Source of the DNA: Amoebidium appalachense | Lineage: Eukaryota > Ichthyosporea | Direction of reading: 5' to 3' | Assembly (NCBI GenBank): GCA_963693365.1 | Contig: CAVNZM010000009.1 | Span: 10,168,001-10,232,000, forward strand | DNA: 64,000 nt | Shown: positions 57,196-64,000 of the stretch, piece by piece | Layout of the letters: the number at the start of each line of letters is the position of its first letter | How positions within the stretch are numbered: the first letter of the stretch is position 1 | The notes under the pieces: generated by a model | Database searches by the model: none | What the model saw: the letters and a program-made list of their open reading frames with translations, nothing else | What the model was told of the DNA's origin: nothing | Program-made: the position numbers and the translations under genes

Positions 57196-58170
57196 CTAAA
57201 CGTTGCTGTTTGGCCCGTGGGGTGGCTCTGCCACAACCACTTGGTAGACCTTCGCGGTCTCTGATGTTTCTGGCCTCATCCGTTTGTTGTCACGTTCCGT
57301 GACAACGAGGCTGAACAGTTTGGACTTGATGCCCTCGTTAAGGGCCGTCAGAATGTCCCGTGCCGTTTCCTCCACCCACAGGCGATCCATCACCTCGAAC
57401 AGGAAGTTGTGCACAAGTCGTTGCAGGTTATCCCGCAGCCCTCGTTCCTTGTGCATTATGCGGGGGTGGCAGTTTGGGGGTGAGACCATCCAATCGACCG
57501 TGATAAACTTGACGTACTTCTTCGACTCCGACCACGTCGTGTCGACAAACGTGATGAATCGCCTAACGTCGTTAATGTTATCGTCGTCGAAAACTCTCGG
57601 GGACACCGAGTCCAGGAAACCACCCACACGGCCTTCGTACACGTACAACCCCCATGCATCCCCCTCGGCCCACTTCTCTAGTTCCCCCAAGTCTCTCTTG
57701 AACCGTGTCTCGTGCCCATCCTCGTAGTTGGGTGCGGTGATAGTGAACGTCCATTCCCCCTGCTCGTTGATTTCCCCCTTAAAAATGTCCGTGCCTAACA
57801 CTTGGTTGAGACGTCCTGGTAGGGCCTTCTTTTCCTCCATCGACCACGTGCCTGTGTGTGTGTTCACCTTGGTAATTGCACGTTCACGCTCCATCACTTC
57901 GTCCTCGAAAAACTGCCATACTTCCACCCTCTCCATGCTCGTCTTGGCCCAGTCGGCAATCATCTCCCTATAGGTGGGTGAAACGGGGCGTGTGACCCAC
58001 TCTTTAGTACGGTGATTGTAGTACCTGTAGGTACCGTTGAAAATGTGCAGGTGGGGTTGGGCTGCCACGTCGAGATAGTGGCCAAACATGGGTTGGTTGG
58101 TTGCTTTTCTTATGAAGGGGGGACCAGGTTCGAGGTCGTCCTCTGAGGAATCAATACGATGAGAAGACAT
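57196..58170 (-). CDS. Viral protein of unknown function, 324 residues
   Basis: ATG at 58170 (MSSHRIDSSEDDLEPG). Trp/Tyr/Asp-rich with regular composition: PHLHIFNGTYRYYNHRTKEW, GEWTFTITAPNYEDGHETRF, then a helical C-terminal half (NLQRLVHNFLFEVMDRLWVEE). The C-terminus ends in the GT-rich repeat region (GPNSNV). Minus strand, near the right end, like the next gene. No domain recognised. Confidence 0.65.
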   Translation of the reverse strand: MSSHRIDSSEDDLEPGPPFIRKATNQPMFGHYLDVAAQPHLHIFNGTYRYYNHRTKEWVTRPVSPTYREMIADWAKTSMERVEVWQFFEDEVMERERAITKVNTHTGTWSMEEKKALPGRLNQVLGTDIFKGEINEQGEWTFTITAPNYEDGHETRFKRDLGELEKWAEGDAWGLYVYEGRVGGFLDSVSPRVFDDDNINDVRRFITFVDTTWSESKKYVKFITVDWMVSPPNCHPRIMHKERGLRDNLQRLVHNFLFEVMDRLWVEETARDILTALNEGIKSKLFSLVVTERDNKRMRPETSETAKVYQVVVAEPPHGPNSNV

Positions 58171-58562
58171 GTTGTTGTGTGGTGATTGATTGTTCTAAGT
58201 CTCACTGAGTAAAAGGATGGTGTGGTGTCTTTTAAAAGTCTTTATTCTGTGCGAAAAGAGATGATTGTGAAAATGTTTAAGAGTTTTTTTCTAAGTTTTT
58301 TCTTCACAAAAAACGAACGAAAAACGAGACGAGACTGAGAGAATACGTAATATTACGTAACATTCAATTTCGCTTGATTTCATTGGCTCATAAGTTACGC
58401 AAAGTTCAAGTTGGCGCAATCATTTACTCTCTCACTCATGTACGTACTAAGTCAACTCAGTCGCGGCGGCACACAGTGTTTTTTTGTTTTTTTTTGGGAA
58501 GAAGTTTATTTCGTGGCATCACCCGGAGGTAAAGAGATTCTGAATAAACAGACATGTGCCTA
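58171..58562. other. Intergenic region between two minus-strand genes
   Basis: A/T-rich with T runs (58284-58308, 58481-58497) and CTTTTAAAAG (about 58228). It should hold the promoter of the 324-residue gene and the 3' end of the 306-residue gene. Nothing else seen. Confidence 0.4.
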
Positions 58563-59483
58563 TTACATCCTGAGCATTTTGGCCTTGTCCTCCCCAGGCA
58601 TGGGCGTGCCAGCACGCTTAGCCTGCCCCATGTCTACATCACCCCCCTCCCCCTCACTACCCGCACCATCACTGACCAACTCCATCAGACCATCTAACTC
58701 AAACACCTGAACCTTGCGGGCAACGAGCTTGGTGCGCACAGTGTTGTTTTTCTTGTTGTAGATGACGCTGGTGGCGGCAGCAGACACCCATGCAGTAACC
58801 TCACGGCACTTGGCACGCTGGGAGTTCATAAACTCCACAAACTCATCCACAGAGGCCGCGTTGTTGCCCAGCTTGAAGAGGCAGGCGTTGCGGCCATGGG
58901 GGTTGGGCAATTCCAACGTCACGTTGAAGTAGGTGTCACCCAGTGCCCCCTCCATGTCCTCCTTGCCGACGGGGTCGGCACCCAGCACCTCGTACAGGTT
59001 GGGGGTGTGCTTGCTCCAGAGGTTGCTGCTGGTCTTGACGGGCACACCATCCAGGTCGACACCCTTGAGCATCTCATGGTCCTTGTGCATCCACAGCACG
59101 TCCTTGGCCATGCTGCACACGTAGGGCCACAGGTCTGTGGCGTAGGCCACCTCAAAGGGCTCGGGGCGGCGTTGGGACTTGATCTTAATGGTGGGTTTGG
59201 TGTCCCAGGCAGCCGTGCTGGGAACCAGCTCGATGAGCATTTGCCCGTTGATGTTGATGTTGGGCAGGTTGTACAGCTGCACCACCAGCACGTCGTTCAT
59301 GACCCATGGTGCACCCATGGTGGCCTTGCCCACACCGTTGAGGAACACCTCCTTGTACTGCACCATCTTGGCCCCCTCAACGCTGCTGTTGATGTTTTCT
59401 TTGCCACTGCTTGCCGCGACGATGCTGGTCCTTTTGACGGTGGACAGACCAGTCATTTGACGCAGCAGGGTTGGCTTGACCAT
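58563..59483 (-). CDS. Viral protein of unknown function, 306 residues
   Basis: ATG at 59483 (MVKPTLLRQMTGLS). Mixed alpha/beta composition (GAPWVMNDVLVVQLYNLP; GDTYFNVTLELPNPHGRN) with an acidic Gly-rich C-terminal region (SDGAGSEGEGGDVDMG). It is the first gene inside the right terminal repeat, a position often used by early or replication genes, and a nucleic-acid-binding role is possible, but no motif supports it. Confidence 0.65.
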   Translation of the reverse strand: MVKPTLLRQMTGLSTVKRTSIVAASSGKENINSSVEGAKMVQYKEVFLNGVGKATMGAPWVMNDVLVVQLYNLPNININGQMLIELVPSTAAWDTKPTIKIKSQRRPEPFEVAYATDLWPYVCSMAKDVLWMHKDHEMLKGVDLDGVPVKTSSNLWSKHTPNLYEVLGADPVGKEDMEGALGDTYFNVTLELPNPHGRNACLFKLGNNAASVDEFVEFMNSQRAKCREVTAWVSAAATSVIYNKKNNTVRTKLVARKVQVFELDGLMELVSDGAGSEGEGGDVDMGQAKRAGTPMPGEDKAKMLRM

Positions 59484-59701
59484 TTTGCTGTTGCTTGGGG
59501 GGTGTGGTGAACGTTACTGTGGTGTGCACCTCGACTGTGACTGTCTGGCTCATGTTTGGTTGGTGAGATGTTGCCTGTGTGCGGCTGTTTATGTACACGG
59601 CGGTAGGATGCAGGGTGCGTTTCTGGCCAATGAGGACCGTAATCCCTGTTCCCTGTGCCCTCATTGGACACCTAGAACCACATGTGCCTGTCTAGATTCC
59701 G
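59484..59701 (-). promoter_or_regulatory. Upstream region of the right-end gene
   Basis: Contains TCATTGGACACCTAGA (about 59663) as a diverged copy of the element's CCAAT motif, just inside the inverted repeat. Confidence 0.4.
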
Positions 59702-60167
59702 ATTGGACGCCTTGTGCGGCAATTTGCTTTTTTGAGCCGAATTATCATTGGCCGCCCTGCGCATCCGTAATACCATTGGACGCCTTGTACATGGAATTCA
59801 GAATTCGAATTCCCATTGGACGCCTTGCGCAAACCTTCGCATTCCTTTGATCCGCACTTGTGTACATGTACGCACCACATGTACGCGTACACGTACGCGT
59901 ACACGTGTTCCGCCCTCTCTCTCTTTAATTGTTTAATTCTTTAATTAAAACCACGTGCTCTGCACGTGTTTTACACACACAGTGTGTGCACGTGCTCCTG
60001 TACATATATCCACCCATATCACATATCCCATATCGCGATATGTGTACACAGATATCGCCATATCCCATATCCACTTATGCCATATCTTAGGGGGCGCGGA
60101 TAATGGTCGACGTGACGTCATCAAAGATGACGTCACGTCGACCATGTGCCGCGCCCCCTATTGTAGT
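59702..60167 (-). repeat. Right terminal inverted repeat, 466 bp
   Basis: Reverse complement of 14002-14467, ending CGCCCCCTATTGTAGT. Carries the same motif cluster and terminal hairpin. Confidence 0.95.
60089..60159 (-). other. Terminal hairpin (right), inverted tip
   Basis: Same 71-nt palindrome as at 14010-14080. Read from the terminus, the outer stem and CAC/TAT bulge have the same orientation as on the left, but the loop is TTT instead of AAA. Confidence 0.9.
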
Positions 60168-60172
60168 TATGC
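60168..60172. repeat. Right target-site duplication (TATGC)
   Basis: Matches 13997-14001. The next base, A, makes TATGCA if the tip is assigned one base differently. Confidence 0.8.
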
Positions 60173-62961
<2,789 letters not shown>

Positions 62962-63480
62962 TTAGGCCATCTTAGGCACCGTGCCCACCACACACTCACC
63001 AGCATATACACCTACGGGTGGCACCGGGAATAGGTGAGCCAGATTTGCACTGCTTTTCCGGTGGAGCGCAGACATCCGCCTTTGCACCACACGAGGGACG
63101 ATGACGGGAGCAGGCGCCACAAACCCATCAGAACTTGACTTTCTGATATCAGTTTGTGTAATCTGTGCCTGATCGGCAGCGTTTTTTGCACGATCCTGCA
63201 TCCAGGTAACGGGGTTGATCTGATAGTAGAGGTGGTGTTCAATGCTACCAAAGCCTTGCTTTTCGAAGAATTTCCGCGCGCAAACATTATCCCCCTGCGT
63301 GTCGCACACGAGAATACGTGCCCCTTGCTGCACCATGTGTGTGTAGAATGCTTGGAAGAGTTTTCTCCCCACACCTGCACGCTGTGTGCTTGTGTCTACA
63401 CCCATCCACACGAGATAGCCGTAGCGCCAGGCATTTCGTTTCTTCTCGATCAGGTTGCCGAGACAGTAGCCTACCACTTT
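62962..63480 (-). CDS. GNAT-type acetyltransferase, terminal exon (host)
   Basis: The exon starts after an acceptor TGTTTACAG (63481-63483 on plus) and ends with a stop at 62962. It contains the acetyl-CoA-binding loop QRAGVGRKLFQAF (Q/R-x-x-G-x-G/A) preceded by a strand (YLVWMGVDTS), then VCDTQGDNVCARKFFEKQGF, the usual motif B of the Gcn5-related N-acetyltransferase fold. About 80 residues beyond the fold (SSSDGFVAPAPVIVPRVVQ) look unstructured. Upstream exons are not visible in the remaining 520 bp, which is simple repeat. Substrate unknown. Confidence 0.8.
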   Translation of the reverse strand, partial: KVVGYCLGNLIEKKRNAWRYGYLVWMGVDTSTQRAGVGRKLFQAFYTHMVQQGARILVCDTQGDNVCARKFFEKQGFGSIEHHLYYQINPVTWMQDRAKNAADQAQITQTDIRKSSSDGFVAPAPVIVPRVVQRRMSALHRKSSANLAHLFPVPPVGVYAGECVVGTVPKMA

Positions 63481-63602
63481 CTGTAAACACAACACACCAC
63501 AATGTTAGCAATTAGGCCCTGAGGTCTCTGATCAAAAAACACATACACGTTCATACGTATACACACGCATATATACACTCACTCTCTCTCTAGCCCCCCC
63601 CC

Positions 63603-63633
<31 letters not shown>

Positions 63634-64000
63634 CAAAAAAAAACAAAAAAAAAACAAACCTGTTTACCTTTGTCTCTTTCCCCCTCTGTCTCTTCCTCAG
63701 TCTTTCAGAGCCCCCCCTCCCCCCCTCCCCCCTCCCCCCCCCCCCCCCCCCCGTGTCTCTCTTGGTCTCTCTCATCCCTTATACCGACATCTCCTGCACT
63801 TTTTAACTTTTCAATAAACAACGCCCCTTCCCCCACCCTTCCCCCCGCTCCCCCCCTCCCCCCCCCCCCCCCCCCCGCGCAGACACACACACACACACAA
63901 TCACCTCTTCGAACCCCCCTCCCCCCTCCCCCCGCTTCCGTTTCCCCTCTCCCCTATCCCCACCCCGGCGGTCCACCTTCTCCCTTCAACCTCACACCAC
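63481..64000. repeat. Intron of the acetyltransferase gene: poly-C and (CA)n
   Basis: Poly-C runs at 63595-63619, 63735-63752 and 63859-63876, with (CA)n between. No exon recognised. Confidence 0.75.

Overview
The window is eukaryotic. Split genes with GT-AG introns, C2H2 zinc-finger exons, RNA-polymerase-III style tRNA genes, two LTR retroelement families, a LINE fragment and very long poly-G, (GT)n and (GA)n tracts all point to a nuclear genome. I cannot name the host. Most long six-frame open frames in the flanks are reading-frame noise through simple repeats.

Left flank (1-13996) is host DNA with two divergent genes that share a ~500 bp intergenic region. The minus-strand gene (exons at 4968-4726, 3651-3555, 2875-2676, 1621-1436 and probably 331-1) and the plus-strand gene (seven phase-consistent exons, 5470-13094, 677 residues) carry the same two-exon domain in the same intron phase, so they are head-to-head paralogs. 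The plus-strand gene encodes six C2H2 fingers and stops at a TAG placed just before a well-preserved seventh finger. A tRNA-Ile(AAU) gene lies in its last intron.

The centre (14002-60167, 46,166 bp) is one integrated Polinton/Maverick-like (adintovirus-like) element. It has exact 466 bp terminal inverted repeats, a 5 bp (possibly 6 bp) target duplication, a protein-primed family B DNA polymerase, a retroviral-type integrase, an FtsK/HerA-type packaging ATPase, a double-jelly-roll major capsid protein and a candidate minor (penton-like) capsid protein. It also carries genes unusual for this group: a poxvirus VLTF3-like late transcription factor, a phage-type DNA N6-adenine methyltransferase, a seven-helix membrane protein, three proteins sharing a tail-fibre-like N-terminal module, and a tRNA-like gene. 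Each end bears a 71-nt terminal hairpin whose tip is inverted relative to the other end (flip/flop).

Three younger insertions have broken the virus. A copia-derived LTR element (26816-30428) replaces the 3' part of the ATPase gene and the 5' part of the major capsid gene. A tandem LTR dimer (33265-35201) splits the minor capsid gene. An 11.7 kb TA-flanked DNA element (40407-52104), packed with ATTGGCAAT-type subterminal repeats, a ~183 bp satellite array, GT-rich repeats and a LINE fragment, splits the integrase gene. Without these insertions the virus would be about 29 kb. Several genes also carry single-base frameshifts next to C/G runs.

Right flank (60173-64000) is host DNA again, mostly simple repeats, with the terminal exon of a GNAT-type acetyltransferase gene on the minus strand (63480-62962).
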